Below are positions 1-7,440 of a stretch of DNA of 12,617 nucleotides, piece by piece (the first letter of the stretch is position 1; every line of letters starts with the position of its first letter). The position numbers were made by a program, and so were the translations under genes. This DNA comes from JBOFSR01 sp051651645 (GTDB lineage Bacteria; Spirochaetota; Spirochaetia; Treponematales; Treponemataceae). A model generated the notes under the pieces. It did not search any database and was not told the origin of the DNA. It saw only the letters and a program-made list of their open reading frames with translations. The stretch lies in the NCBI GenBank assembly GCA_051651645.1, contig JBOFSR010000041.1, forward strand, positions 1-12,617, written 5' to 3'.

Positions 1-217
1 CCACAATGTGATCAAGAGAGACAACTTGCATACCCAAATACACTTCATTTTTTGGCTTTAGAATCTCTTTTACATCTGAAAATGAGAGTAGTTTTGTTTC
101 ATCTAAATTTAAAAAATGCTGGATTTCATTAAAAAGGGCTTTGTTTCTTGCCTTAAGAAAATCATTTTCTGTTTGGGTCTTTGCAGAGTACTCACTCATA
201 TTATTATTGTATAACAT
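1..217 (-). CDS. Unrecognised protein, N-terminal part only (runs off left edge)
   Basis: The frame is open from an ATG at 217 to the window edge, giving 72 complete codons of N-terminus. The start is supported by GAGGGG about 5 bases upstream; that Shine-Dalgarno sequence lies inside the last codons of the preceding phosphoesterase gene, whose stop is only 2 bases away, so the two genes are almost certainly co-transcribed and translationally coupled. A second in-frame ATG at 199 is possible but has no comparable ribosome site. The visible part is charged, lacks a signal peptide or membrane segment, and ends with the segment YLGMQVVSLDHIVG. That ending resembles the opening strand of ParB/sulfiredoxin-like domains (hydrophobic strand followed by I-V-G), which is only a weak hint. 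I do not recognise the family with confidence and assign no function. Confidence 0.75.
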   Translation of the reverse strand, partial: MLYNNNMSEYSAKTQTENDFLKARNKALFNEIQHFLNLDETKLLSFSDVKEILKPKNEVYLGMQVVSLDHIV

Positions 218-219
218 TT

Positions 220-882
220 TTACCCCTCTTTAATTTCGTCAAAATTTAAAATATAATGACTGTATGCATTGATAATTGTTGTTTCTTCAAATTTTGAAAC
301 ACGGATATCTTGTGCATCATATAAGTGAATATGTCCATGTATCATATACTTAGGTTTGAATTTTTGCAAAAACCATAGATAGCATTTAAATCCACGATGA
401 CATGGATCATTTCTGTCATGAATGCCAAGCGGTGGTGCATGCGTTAAAAAAATATCTACAAATCGTTTGTAGCGAATTTTATTGTAAATCAACCGCGGAA
501 TCATTTTGACGAGCAGTGAAAGCATTTTTTTATCGCTGTATTGATTTAATCCATTGTTATACGCAATGGATCCTGAAACGCCTGCAATTAAAAGCTTGTT
601 TGCTTTTAGCACTTTAAACCCTGCATACGTTGCTCCATGACAAGCAGATAAATCTGCATTGCTAATGCCGCTTTCAACTCGATGGTAATATTTAAACTCG
701 CTTAGGTTATGGTTGCCAAAAATAAAATATGTTGGTTTGTTGAGTGTGCTGACAATAAAATCAACATATTCCATAGGAAGGTCGCCTGCACAAAGAATTA
801 AATCAATATCTTTGAATCGCTCCTTAGCTGAGTTACTGTACACAAGTGGATCAATTTGATCAGAAACGCAAAGTATTTTCAT
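220..882 (-). CDS. Calcineurin-like metallophosphoesterase
   Basis: A 220-residue cytoplasmic protein of the calcineurin-like (two-metal) phosphoesterase superfamily, which hydrolyses phosphomono- or phosphodiesters; the substrate cannot be read from sequence. Visible motifs in order: VSDQID at 6-11 (motif I, with Asp8), AGDL at 32-35, GNH at 56-58, THAPP at 147-151 and GHIH at 183-186. The usual motif I is D-x-H, but here the position two after Asp8 is Ile, so one canonical metal ligand is missing; the other four motifs are intact. A Cys/His/Asp-rich stretch (HDRNDPCHRGF, 155-165) precedes the last motif. The start ATG overlaps the TPR gene stop by ATGA, and its own stop is 2 bases before the next start, so it is the middle gene of a tight operon. 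Family confident, activity uncertain. Confidence 0.88.
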   Translation of the reverse strand: MKILCVSDQIDPLVYSNSAKERFKDIDLILCAGDLPMEYVDFIVSTLNKPTYFIFGNHNLSEFKYYHRVESGISNADLSACHGATYAGFKVLKANKLLIAGVSGSIAYNNGLNQYSDKKMLSLLVKMIPRLIYNKIRYKRFVDIFLTHAPPLGIHDRNDPCHRGFKCYLWFLQKFKPKYMIHGHIHLYDAQDIRVSKFEETTIINAYSHYILNFDEIKEG

Positions 883-2255
883 ACGGCAATGGCTGCCTTT
901 TCAAGAAGATTTTTGAAGTCTTCTTCATTTTTCAAATCAATGGGCTTCCCTTGCTTGAACGATATTGCATCTGCACTATAACCTGACAGGGAATATACGA
1001 TTATGCGAGAAGTACCTTCTGCGTGCATTAAATTCAGTTGATATTGCAAAACAGAGGCATCAATTGGGTGGTTTTGGCGCGAGAATAAAAAACAAAATCG
1101 TTGTGTTGAGTGATCATTTGCCTGTGAGTTTGCAGGAATTGCTAAAATTTTACAGCCAAAGGAGGTGAGCTCAAATTTTTTAGAAACAAAGAGTAGGGCT
1201 GATTGCAAGAGATCTTCACAGTACTGTACAAAATATTCACTTGATAAATTAATAAAATCCTTTTCTCTTTTTTGTTGTCGTTGTGCTTTATATTGATTGA
1301 TTTTTTCTGCAACGTTTTGAAAGTGTTTATCTTTCATATAAATGCTATTCCATTGTGATAACGCATGATCAATTTTATCAAGTTTTTCATAGCAAAAGCC
1401 CAGTAAATACTGTGCAAAAAGGGTTTCCTTTGCGTTGTGTTTTTTTGAAGATTCCACGGCATACTCAAATTCAACCATGGCATTTTCAACTTTGTCTGTT
1501 TCTAAAAAGCAAAATCCTTTTTCAATATGAGCTTTTTGTTTTACTTCAACGCTATGAATTGCAATGTCAAAGGCTTCAAGTGCTTGAGGGTATTTTTTTT
1601 CTTCACGAAAAAGCTGACCTAAGTAATAGTAAATATTTAAATTTTCAGGATTTAGTGAAAGGGCATGGTCAAACTCTTGTTTTGCCTCATCAAATTTTTT
1701 AAACCGTAATAATAATGTGCCAAGAGAGGCATGACAATCAACATGGTGCTTGTCTATCATTCCTGCTTTCTGGTAATATAACGCTGCTTGCTCATATAAA
1801 GCTTTTTTTTCTAACAATTTGCCCGCTTGAAAAAAATATTCAGCTCTTTTTTTGTCGAGTTTGATTAATATTAAAAATGCATCTAAGGCTTCGTTAATTT
1901 TTTCAAGTTTCAAGTATACTGAGGCAAGCACTCGATGATACTCAATTTGAAATTTTTTGGCAAAGCTAGACGTTTTATTTTCTCGTATTTGCATAATAAA
2001 TTTTAACTCAATTAAGGCAAGCTCATTTTTATTTTCTGCCGAGTATAATTTAGCTAGAATTAGGCGTGCCTTATGGTCATTGGTGTTTGCAAAAAGAATT
2101 TTTTTTGTCTGCTTGATTGCATAAAAAATTTGTTTTTCTTCGAGCAAAGATTCCAGTTTTTCATATTTTACGGGAAGTATTAGGGATCGTACAATAAGGA
2201 ACGTGAAAATTGGTATACAAATTCCTGCAATAGAAACAATTACTGTAAGAAACAC
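879..2255 (-). CDS. Membrane-anchored TPR protein with degenerate Mrr-like C-terminal domain
   Basis: A 458-residue protein beginning at GTG (2255) with GGAGGA 6-7 bases upstream, a strong ribosome site that decides the start. Residues about 2-24 form one hydrophobic segment, probably an N-terminal anchor leaving the rest in the cytoplasm. Residues about 40-320 are helical tetratricopeptide repeats, clearest at 139-165, 173-203, 207-235 and 284-310 (for example the spacing in LGTLLLRFKKFDEAKQEFDH). Residues about 336-455 look like a restriction-endonuclease fold of the Mrr type: a hydrophobic strand at 387-392, a helix, then RIIVYSLSGYSADA at 417-430, and a closing strand plus helix containing KPIDL. 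The catalytic D...(E/Q)xK signature is not evident: the strand where Q-x-K is expected reads FCFLFSR. It is therefore probably a non-catalytic scaffold. First gene of the operon; it diverges from the exported TPR gene at 2320. TPR assignment sure, Mrr-like assignment moderate. Confidence 0.85.
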   Translation of the reverse strand: MFLTVIVSIAGICIPIFTFLIVRSLILPVKYEKLESLLEEKQIFYAIKQTKKILFANTNDHKARLILAKLYSAENKNELALIELKFIMQIRENKTSSFAKKFQIEYHRVLASVYLKLEKINEALDAFLILIKLDKKRAEYFFQAGKLLEKKALYEQAALYYQKAGMIDKHHVDCHASLGTLLLRFKKFDEAKQEFDHALSLNPENLNIYYYLGQLFREEKKYPQALEAFDIAIHSVEVKQKAHIEKGFCFLETDKVENAMVEFEYAVESSKKHNAKETLFAQYLLGFCYEKLDKIDHALSQWNSIYMKDKHFQNVAEKINQYKAQRQQKREKDFINLSSEYFVQYCEDLLQSALLFVSKKFELTSFGCKILAIPANSQANDHSTQRFCFLFSRQNHPIDASVLQYQLNLMHAEGTSRIIVYSLSGYSADAISFKQGKPIDLKNEEDFKNLLEKAAIAV

Positions 2256-2281
2256 CTAAATCCTCCGATAGAATATCGTCA

Positions 2282-2310
2282 AGGATATATTTTTTTTTCG
2301 CAAATGTAAA
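2282..2310 (-). promoter_or_regulatory. Candidate promoter for the TPR-phosphoesterase operon
   Basis: Reading the minus strand in the 64-base divergent gap, TTTACA (2310-2305) and TATCCT (2287-2282) are separated by 17 bases, upstream of the GGAGGA at 2266-2261. It would give a leader of about 20 bases. The -10 box is only a moderate match in a very AT-rich stretch, so this is tentative. No equally good pair was found for the plus-strand gene at 2320; its TATAAT-like sequence overlaps the start codon and is too close to be its own promoter. Confidence 0.33.
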
Positions 2311-2319
2311 GGTATTATA

Positions 2320-3264
2320 ATGAAAATAGTTTTGATATTTTGGTGTTATTTCCTGCTTTTTTCAAGTAGTTTTTTTGCCACTGATTATTCTCAGGGAATT
2401 ACGTTTTTGTCTGATGGAAATTACGATAAGGCTATAGATTTTTTTGCACCTTTTTTAATAAGTGATACTATTGATCCCGAAGTTTTGATGTTTTTGGGCG
2501 TTGCACACTATCAAAAAGGCAACTTTTCGCAAAGCTTGCAGATGTTTGAAAAGGGGCTAACAATTCCCTTTGTTGATAAAGCTGTTTTCTATTTTAATGC
2601 GGGGAATGCAGCTTTTGCTCTCAATCAATTTGATCTTGCAGAAGTTTATTTTACTCAAACGCTTAACTTTGACTCCTCAAATTTTTCAGCCTATTTAAAT
2701 CGAGGTAATACGCGTATCCGTCTTGATAAAATGAGTGAAGCCTTTGAAGATTATGAGTCCTACATAAAAAAATCTGATGATACTGCGATGAGCATGCAAT
2801 TGCGAACGTTGATTGATAACTTTAATGAACAGCAGGCACACCTAGCAGAACTTGCAGCAAGTTTGCTCATCGCTGAAAATATTACGGAGCAATTGATTGA
2901 AGAAATGACTGAACAGGTTCTTGAAGATTACCTTGGCGAAGAGGGCGTCGAAGAAGTGATTGAAGATATTGATGAAAATCCTATAGGTGACGAGACAGAA
3001 GAGATTGGTGAAGATAGTGAAAGCCTTGAAGATGAAAGTCAAGAGGCGAGTTTATCAGAGGACGAATTGCGAGAGAGAGCTATTTCGCAAATGCTTGAGA
3101 AAATTATTGAGCGAATTGTCGAAAGGACTATGAAAAAAATTATTGAAGAGTCAACTGAATCTATTAGGGCAGAGCAGATAGAAACCATAAAAGTCGAATA
3201 TTCTGAAGTTGAAACAATCACTGCCTCAGAAAGTATCGATATTACTAATATTGATGAAGATTAA
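2320..3264 (+). CDS. Exported TPR protein with acidic, Glu-rich C-terminal half
   Basis: A 314-residue protein starting at ATG with AAAGG 7 bases upstream. Residues 1-20 form a signal peptide (Lys2, hydrophobic core 3-19, likely cleavage after FFA at 18-20), so the mature protein is probably periplasmic or surface exposed; there is no lipobox cysteine. Residues about 23-155 carry three to four tetratricopeptide repeats, clearest at 54-82, 88-119 and 122-150 (AYLNRGNTRIRLDKMSEAFEDY). Residues about 170-314 are strikingly acidic and predicted helical, with runs such as EEGVEEVIEDIDENPI and a short basic amphipathic interval near 258-275 (KIIERIVERTMKKIIEE). The tail resembles no enzyme I know. 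It is transcribed divergently from the other TPR gene and convergently with murG, with 13 bases between stops. Likely a protein-interaction or envelope scaffold; the role is unknown. Confidence 0.85.
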   Translation: MKIVLIFWCYFLLFSSSFFATDYSQGITFLSDGNYDKAIDFFAPFLISDTIDPEVLMFLGVAHYQKGNFSQSLQMFEKGLTIPFVDKAVFYFNAGNAAFALNQFDLAEVYFTQTLNFDSSNFSAYLNRGNTRIRLDKMSEAFEDYESYIKKSDDTAMSMQLRTLIDNFNEQQAHLAELAASLLIAENITEQLIEEMTEQVLEDYLGEEGVEEVIEDIDENPIGDETEEIGEDSESLEDESQEASLSEDELRERAISQMLEKIIERIVERTMKKIIEESTESIRAEQIETIKVEYSEVETITASESIDITNIDED

Positions 3265-3277
3265 TTGATTTTTTTAG

Positions 3278-4447
3278 CTATAAATTATTGCTAATCAATT
3301 CTTTATGCAATATTTCAAATATTGTTTTTGCAGGATTTTCTTTGGGTAAAAGAAGCTGTACTGCATCAATTAATTTTTGTCTTTGTGTTTTATCTTTCAT
3401 CAGGAGAAGGCTTTCTTGTAATTTTTCAGAATTGACTTGATTTGCTTCTAATACAAATGCTGCCTTTTGCTGAGCGAAAAAGCGTGCATTTTCAACTTGG
3501 TCACCTCGAGTGCCACTGCCACTAAGGGGAATAAGGAGCATTGGCTTGTGGCAGATTGCTGCCTCCCATAAGGCATTTGCTCCCGAGCGTGTTACTACAA
3601 TATCTGCGCAAGCAAGTACATCGCACATTTGCTCAAAAATAAATTCATACGGTAAATAATTTTTACTGTCAATTAGGGACTTTATGGAAGATGTTTCTAA
3701 AACTGAAGCATCAAAATGTTTGCCTGTTTGATGAACTATTGTAAAACGCTCACAAAGCCATGAAATATTTTCTATAATTAAGTCATTAATTTGCTTAGCT
3801 CCACCAGATCCGCCTAAAATGAGTAAAATTGGTTTTTGCTCGTTGTGAGAAATTTGTAAAAAATCGAGTCCTTTTTGCTTGTCTGCACTATAAAATGCTT
3901 GGCGAATGGGATTGCCTGTAACAATAAGATGTAAGTTGTTTGGATTAAAAAATTTTTTCGTTTGTTCGTATGATAAAAAAATAGTTTTTGCAACCTTTGC
4001 ATTTAAACGGGTTGCAAGCCCTGGTGAAAAATCGCATTCATGTGTGTATACAGGGATTTTTAACAAGCGAGCAGCAAAGCACGGTGGAACGCTTACAAAG
4101 CCTCCTTTTGAAAATAAAAAAGCTGGCCTATAGCGAAGGAGAATAAAAAAAGAGCTGAAAAATCCTAGAATAACTTTAAAAAAATCAAAAAAGTTTTGAA
4201 AAGAAAAATAACGTCGGAGTTTTCCGCAGGGAATTGAACAGAATATGTCAACACTTGCACTTTTTGAAACAATCGTTTTGTCTATGCCAGAGTTATTGCC
4301 AATCCAAATAATTGAAAAATCCACTGCTTTCTCAGCTGTGCTATTTGTTACCGTTGCACTAGAAGATTTGAAAAAATCAGCAATTGCCAGTCCTGGATAA
4401 ATATGGCCACCTGTACCGCCACCAGTAAACGCAATATATTTTTTCAT
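3278..4447 (-). CDS. murG: UDP-N-acetylglucosamine--lipid I GlcNAc transferase (MurG)
   Basis: MurG transfers GlcNAc from UDP-GlcNAc to lipid I at the inner face of the membrane, making lipid II for peptidoglycan. The 389-residue frame shows the GT-B family marks: GGGTGGH at 9-15 (lipid I-side glycine loop), a hydrophobic patch around 87-104 for membrane association, THECDFSPGLATRLN at 135-149 (position of the usual HE-x-N-x-x-x-G-x-x-N), GGSGGA at 212-217, VVTRSGANALWEA at 284-296 and GDQVENA at 315-321 (the Q-x-x-N-A donor-binding motif). The HECD/SPGLATRL variant is of the type I associate with spirochaetes. I chose the ATG at 4447 because it overlaps the ankyrin gene stop as ATGA; an in-frame TTG two codons upstream (4453) is less likely. 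It is co-transcribed after the ankyrin gene rather than lying in a mur/fts cluster. Confidence 0.95.
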   Translation of the reverse strand: MKKYIAFTGGGTGGHIYPGLAIADFFKSSSATVTNSTAEKAVDFSIIWIGNNSGIDKTIVSKSASVDIFCSIPCGKLRRYFSFQNFFDFFKVILGFFSSFFILLRYRPAFLFSKGGFVSVPPCFAARLLKIPVYTHECDFSPGLATRLNAKVAKTIFLSYEQTKKFFNPNNLHLIVTGNPIRQAFYSADKQKGLDFLQISHNEQKPILLILGGSGGAKQINDLIIENISWLCERFTIVHQTGKHFDASVLETSSIKSLIDSKNYLPYEFIFEQMCDVLACADIVVTRSGANALWEAAICHKPMLLIPLSGSGTRGDQVENARFFAQQKAAFVLEANQVNSEKLQESLLLMKDKTQRQKLIDAVQLLLPKENPAKTIFEILHKELISNNL

Positions 4448-5334
4448 TTGCAAAACTCATCAATAATGGAAATAATTTTTTCTTTTTTGAATAATTTTGC
4501 ATAATCATAGGCACTCATTCCCATTTTATCTTTTGCAAAAGGATCTGACGCGTGGCTTGCAAGCAATTCACAAATATCTTCATTTCCGCAGCCAACTGCA
4601 AGCACAAATACCGATTGTCCATCGTTCGCTATGTGATTGGGATTTGCTCCATTTTCGAGGAGTAGGGCACTAATATTGATATTATTTTTCCAAACCGCAT
4701 CCATTAAAGGAGAATACCCTCGATCCTTTGAAATTGCGTTTAAGTCTGCCCCTCGATTGATAAAAAGGCGAACAATATTTTCTTTTCCGTTGCGAGCTGC
4801 AATACTGATTAAGGGAGTGCCATCGTCATCACGGTCATTTACGTTAAATCCCGCGTTTAAAAATAAGGCACACATGGATTCATCGCCTTTTATAATGTTT
4901 ACAATAAAAATATCTTTGGTGAAGGTAATTCCTGAGTCAAGAAGTTTTTTTCGAGCACTATTCATTGCATCTTCAGAAAGATAAAAGTTGAGGTTTTTTT
5001 CTAACGCATCGAGTAAGGTGTTTGTTGAAAAAAATTGCAGTGAAAAATTGAGCGTTTCTGGGATGTCAGTCTCTTCTGAATATAAAAGCGTGGAGGTATT
5101 TTTTCCTTCTAAATAGCCTGCACAGTAATTAAAAAATGCGGTGTTGATCTCTCTTGCATAAAAAAAGATTGCGTGACTTGCACTTTGAAGTAGCGGCTTT
5201 ACTTTTTCAACATCAGGCTTAATATTTTCAGCAAAGGTTATAACGTCAACCTGTTTTGTGTTTTTTGAAATAAAGTTTGTAATATGTTCTATACCAGCAA
5301 TTGATTTATTGGGTACTAATAAAATCCATTTCAT
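4444..5334 (-). CDS. Ankyrin-repeat protein with alpha/beta N-terminal domain
   Basis: From ATG 5334 the protein is 296 residues. No signal peptide is seen. Residues 1-115 look like a small alpha/beta domain: strand KWILLV at 2-7, then HAIFFYAREINTAFFNYCAGYLEGKNTSTLLY at about 63-94. That pattern faintly recalls TIR-like or nucleoside 2-deoxyribosyltransferase-like folds, where a loop and helix precede a G-Y-x-x-x-x-G-K element. Residues about 150-290 are four to five ankyrin repeats, with DGTPLISIAARNGKENIVRL and the following RGADLN the clearest, then GYSPLMDAV, GQSVFVLAV and GMSAYDYA. In-frame TTG (5361) and ATG (5352) lie upstream, but none of the starts has a Shine-Dalgarno sequence. The 5334 ATG fits the domain start and a promoter 9 bases upstream, implying a leaderless message. 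It overlaps murG by ATGA. Function unknown; probably protein binding. Confidence 0.82.
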   Translation of the reverse strand: MKWILLVPNKSIAGIEHITNFISKNTKQVDVITFAENIKPDVEKVKPLLQSASHAIFFYAREINTAFFNYCAGYLEGKNTSTLLYSEETDIPETLNFSLQFFSTNTLLDALEKNLNFYLSEDAMNSARKKLLDSGITFTKDIFIVNIIKGDESMCALFLNAGFNVNDRDDDGTPLISIAARNGKENIVRLFINRGADLNAISKDRGYSPLMDAVWKNNINISALLLENGANPNHIANDGQSVFVLAVGCGNEDICELLASHASDPFAKDKMGMSAYDYAKLFKKEKIISIIDEFCK

Positions 5335-5469
5335 ATTGGTTTGAGTATACATAAAAAGCAAAAAAAAGCAAGATCTATATGCAAAGTCTGAAGATTTTGA
5401 CAGGCAATTTTCAGATGCTTTTTTCTGGCTGTGCAGTGCTTGTGACTTCTTTTATAGACATGGAGGAGT
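5335..5469. other. dxr-ankyrin intergenic region, no gene seen
   Basis: This 135-base gap separates dxr from the ankyrin gene. It holds the candidate promoter at 5344-5371 and a 6-bp inverted repeat (5387-5392 with 5410-5415, 17-base loop) without a clear T-tract, so no convincing terminator follows dxr. The longest minus-strand ATG frame here is 16 codons with no ribosome site, and I do not call it. No remnant of the rseP gene that follows dxr in some treponemes is recognisable. Confidence 0.6.
5344..5371 (-). promoter_or_regulatory. Candidate promoter of the ankyrin-murG operon (leaderless)
   Basis: On the minus strand TATACT (5349-5344) is preceded, with a 16-base spacer, by the weak -35 TTGCTT (5371-5366). 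Exactly 9 bases separate the -10 box from ATG 5334, so transcription would begin about 3 bases before the start codon. The same TATACT-9-ATG arrangement is seen at maf. The weak -35 keeps confidence moderate. Confidence 0.45.
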
Positions 5470-6573
5470 TTATTTTAAGGGAGAGTTAAAATCTATGCTT
5501 TCTCGTACCGCTTTATCAATTTCAAAAACGGTTTCAAAATCATTTATAGGAGTATTCCAGTTTTTAGACAAGGCTTTTTCAGTTAGTTTGGCAATATCAA
5601 TAAATGAGATTTTGCCTTGCACAAAAAGATCAACAGCAATTTCATTTATTGCGTTATATACAATAGTATACGCGTCGCCTTTGTCTAAGGCTTGGTAGGC
5701 AAGAGTGAGCATAGGAAATTTTTCAAAGTCAGGCTCAAAAAAGTTTAGCTGCAATCCCTTCGTGATATCAAAATGATCGAGATTGTTCTCAGTACAATGA
5801 GGATAGCTTAGTGCATAAAATATCGGATGGCTCATATCAGGTTTTGAAATTTGTGCATATAAGGTATTGTCTTTTGTAGAGATAAGTGAGTGAACATAGC
5901 TTTCTGGGTGAACGACAACTTGTATTTTTTCACTTGGTAAATCAAACAAGAGAGAGGCTTCAATTACCTCGAGTCCTTTATTTGCAAGCGTTGCAGAATC
6001 AATGGTAATTTTTTTTCCCATTGACCATGATGGATGCGCTAAGGCTTCTTTGAGGGTGATAGTGCTAAAATCTTCTTTATTGCGAAGGCGAAAGGGGCCG
6101 CCTGATGCGGTTAAAATAATAGATTTTATAGTGGTGTTTCCAAAATTATTAATGAGTGCAAAAACCGCAGAATGCTCTGAATCCACGGGGATGATTTTGC
6201 AGTTGTTTTTTTGAGCTAGTTTTTTTATGAGCTTTCCTGCCATCACAATGGTTTCTTTGTTGGCAAGGGCAAGGTCTTTTTTGCATTTTAGGGTGCTTAT
6301 TGACGGATACAGTCCGCTTGATCCTGCAATTGCGTTTAGCACGATATCGGCATTTGTGCTTTGAATCATTTCATCAAGCAAAAGATTTGCATTTTCATTG
6401 CTTGTCAGCACGCAGTTTTTTACACCGAATTCTTTTGCATATTGCAATAAAAGTTTTTCATTTGTGTGTGCCGAAAGTCCTACCAGTTGGAAAAGGGAAG
6501 GGTGTTTTCGTATAAGATTTATGGTTGTCGTGCCGATTGAGCCGCTGCAACCGAGCAAAATAATTTTTTTCAT
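5470..6573 (-). CDS. dxr: 1-deoxy-D-xylulose 5-phosphate reductoisomerase (Dxr/IspC)
   Basis: Dxr converts 1-deoxyxylulose 5-phosphate to 2-C-methylerythritol 4-phosphate with NADPH, the committed step of the non-mevalonate isoprenoid pathway, in the cytosol. At 367 residues it is slightly shorter than the usual ~390-400. Visible motifs: GCSGSIG at 8-14 (NADPH-binding loop), ALANKE at 102-107, PVDSEH at 129-134 with metal ligands Asp131 and Glu133, TASGGPF at 155-161, the block HPSWSMGKKITIDSATLANK from 180 running on to Glu202 and Glu205 (substrate loop Trp183 plus the Asn198/Lys199/Glu202 cluster), and VVHPESYVHSL at 220-230. Start ATG is 6 bases after the cdsA stop, with no clear Shine-Dalgarno sequence, so translation probably depends on coupling to cdsA. 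It is the last gene of the frr-uppS-cdsA-dxr block. Confidence 0.96.
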   Translation of the reverse strand: MKKIILLGCSGSIGTTTINLIRKHPSLFQLVGLSAHTNEKLLLQYAKEFGVKNCVLTSNENANLLLDEMIQSTNADIVLNAIAGSSGLYPSISTLKCKKDLALANKETIVMAGKLIKKLAQKNNCKIIPVDSEHSAVFALINNFGNTTIKSIILTASGGPFRLRNKEDFSTITLKEALAHPSWSMGKKITIDSATLANKGLEVIEASLLFDLPSEKIQVVVHPESYVHSLISTKDNTLYAQISKPDMSHPIFYALSYPHCTENNLDHFDITKGLQLNFFEPDFEKFPMLTLAYQALDKGDAYTIVYNAINEIAVDLFVQGKISFIDIAKLTEKALSKNWNTPINDFETVFEIDKAVRESIDFNSPLK

Positions 6574-6579
6574 AATCGT

Positions 6580-7440
6580 TTAGTTGATAAAAAAAAGTTC
6601 TAAAAAAAAGTAATAAAAGGGAGCTGCAAAAATCATTGAGTCAACAGAATCGAGCATTCCTCCGCGACCAGGAATAACAATGCCTGCATCTTTTGAGTTA
6701 GTTGAGCGTTTAAGGACGCTTTCTGCAAGATCTCCAATAATACATGCGGTTGCCGTAACCACCGCTAAAATTACCGTGTGGGGAATAGAGGATCCAAAAA
6801 CATTGGGATAAAAATAAATACCAATTGCTCCTGCAAGCATAGAGCCAATGTAACCGCCAAGATAGCCCGCGATACTTTTGTTCGGGCTGACTTTGATGAG
6901 GCCACGATTATTTTTGCCAAAAAGCATTCCTGTTGCCCAAGCCATCGAATCGCAGCCAAAAATCATTAAAAGAAAAATGGCAATACCTGCTTGTGGATTT
7001 TTTAGTAAGGCAAGTCGTGAAATAAATGAGAAAAATACTCCAGGGTAAATTACCAAAAAAAATGATCCTGCAATCGCAAAAAAAGAATTGTGAAAGTCGG
7101 CATTTTCCTTGTTGTTTGCAAAAATCTCAAAGGTGAAAATCAGCATTGCAAAAAATCCGATGAGCACAAATAAGGCTTCTGGAATAAAACTTTCATTGTA
7201 AAATGAAAGGATTGTGACGCAGGTTGCAAGCAGCGGCGGTAGCACAAGGCAAAAGGGTTTTGGCTGCAAGGTTATTTTTTTCTTGAGCATTTCATAAATT
7301 TCATTAGTCGCGATAGCACAAGCAATTATTACAGCACAGTGAAAAATAATATAATTACAAAACGAAAAAAAGGCCAATGAGACAAAAAGGGGAACTCCAA
7401 TCATAAAAGTAATTAGTCGAATGCGTTTATTTCCTTTCAT
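6580..7440 (-). CDS. cdsA: Phosphatidate cytidylyltransferase (CDP-diglyceride synthase)
   Basis: CdsA is an integral membrane enzyme that makes CDP-diacylglycerol from CTP and phosphatidic acid, the precursor of bacterial phospholipids. The 286-residue protein has about eight hydrophobic segments (roughly 10-28, 30-46, 62-82, 87-107, 117-142, 150-174, 193-211, 221-238). The C-terminal half has the family signature: GCDSMAWATGMLFGKN at 162-177, SPNKSIAGYLGG at 185-196, GDLAESVLKR at 236-245, then KDAGIVIPGRGGMLDSVDS at 250-268, with the acidic metal-binding residues Asp237, Asp264 and Asp267. The start ATG overlaps the uppS stop as ATGA and sits 3 bases after GGAGG, which itself encodes the last uppS codons. 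Direct operon partner of uppS and dxr. Confidence 0.95.
   Translation of the reverse strand: MKGNKRIRLITFMIGVPLFVSLAFFSFCNYIIFHCAVIIACAIATNEIYEMLKKKITLQPKPFCLVLPPLLATCVTILSFYNESFIPEALFVLIGFFAMLIFTFEIFANNKENADFHNSFFAIAGSFFLVIYPGVFFSFISRLALLKNPQAGIAIFLLMIFGCDSMAWATGMLFGKNNRGLIKVSPNKSIAGYLGGYIGSMLAGAIGIYFYPNVFGSSIPHTVILAVVTATACIIGDLAESVLKRSTNSKDAGIVIPGRGGMLDSVDSMIFAAPFYYFFLELFFIN

Noticed and set aside
1158..1168. Near-perfect plus-strand Shine-Dalgarno AAAGGAGGTGA
   Set aside because: It encodes part of FELTSFGC on the minus strand, and no start codon at a suitable distance opens a plausible gene.
1355..1702. 115-codon plus-strand frame opposite the TPR gene
   Set aside because: Antisense shadow of clear TPR-coding sequence, with no ribosome site or recognisable protein.
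2291..2298. Homopolymeric T runs here and elsewhere as possible phase-variable tracts
   Set aside because: Runs of 7-9 A or T are common throughout this AT-rich window and none is placed to switch a frame or promoter convincingly.
3263..3300. 8-bp inverted repeat between convergent stops (AATTGATT / AATCAATT), considered as a bidirectional terminator
   Set aside because: AT-only-type stem, 22-base loop, and the T-run lies in the loop rather than after the stem.
5387..5415. 6-bp inverted repeat after dxr (TCTGAA / TTCAGA)
   Set aside because: Short stem, 17-base loop and no T-tract, so not a convincing terminator.
5418..5468. 16-codon minus-strand frame after dxr
   Set aside because: No ribosome site, no similarity recognised, and the expected length of a chance frame.
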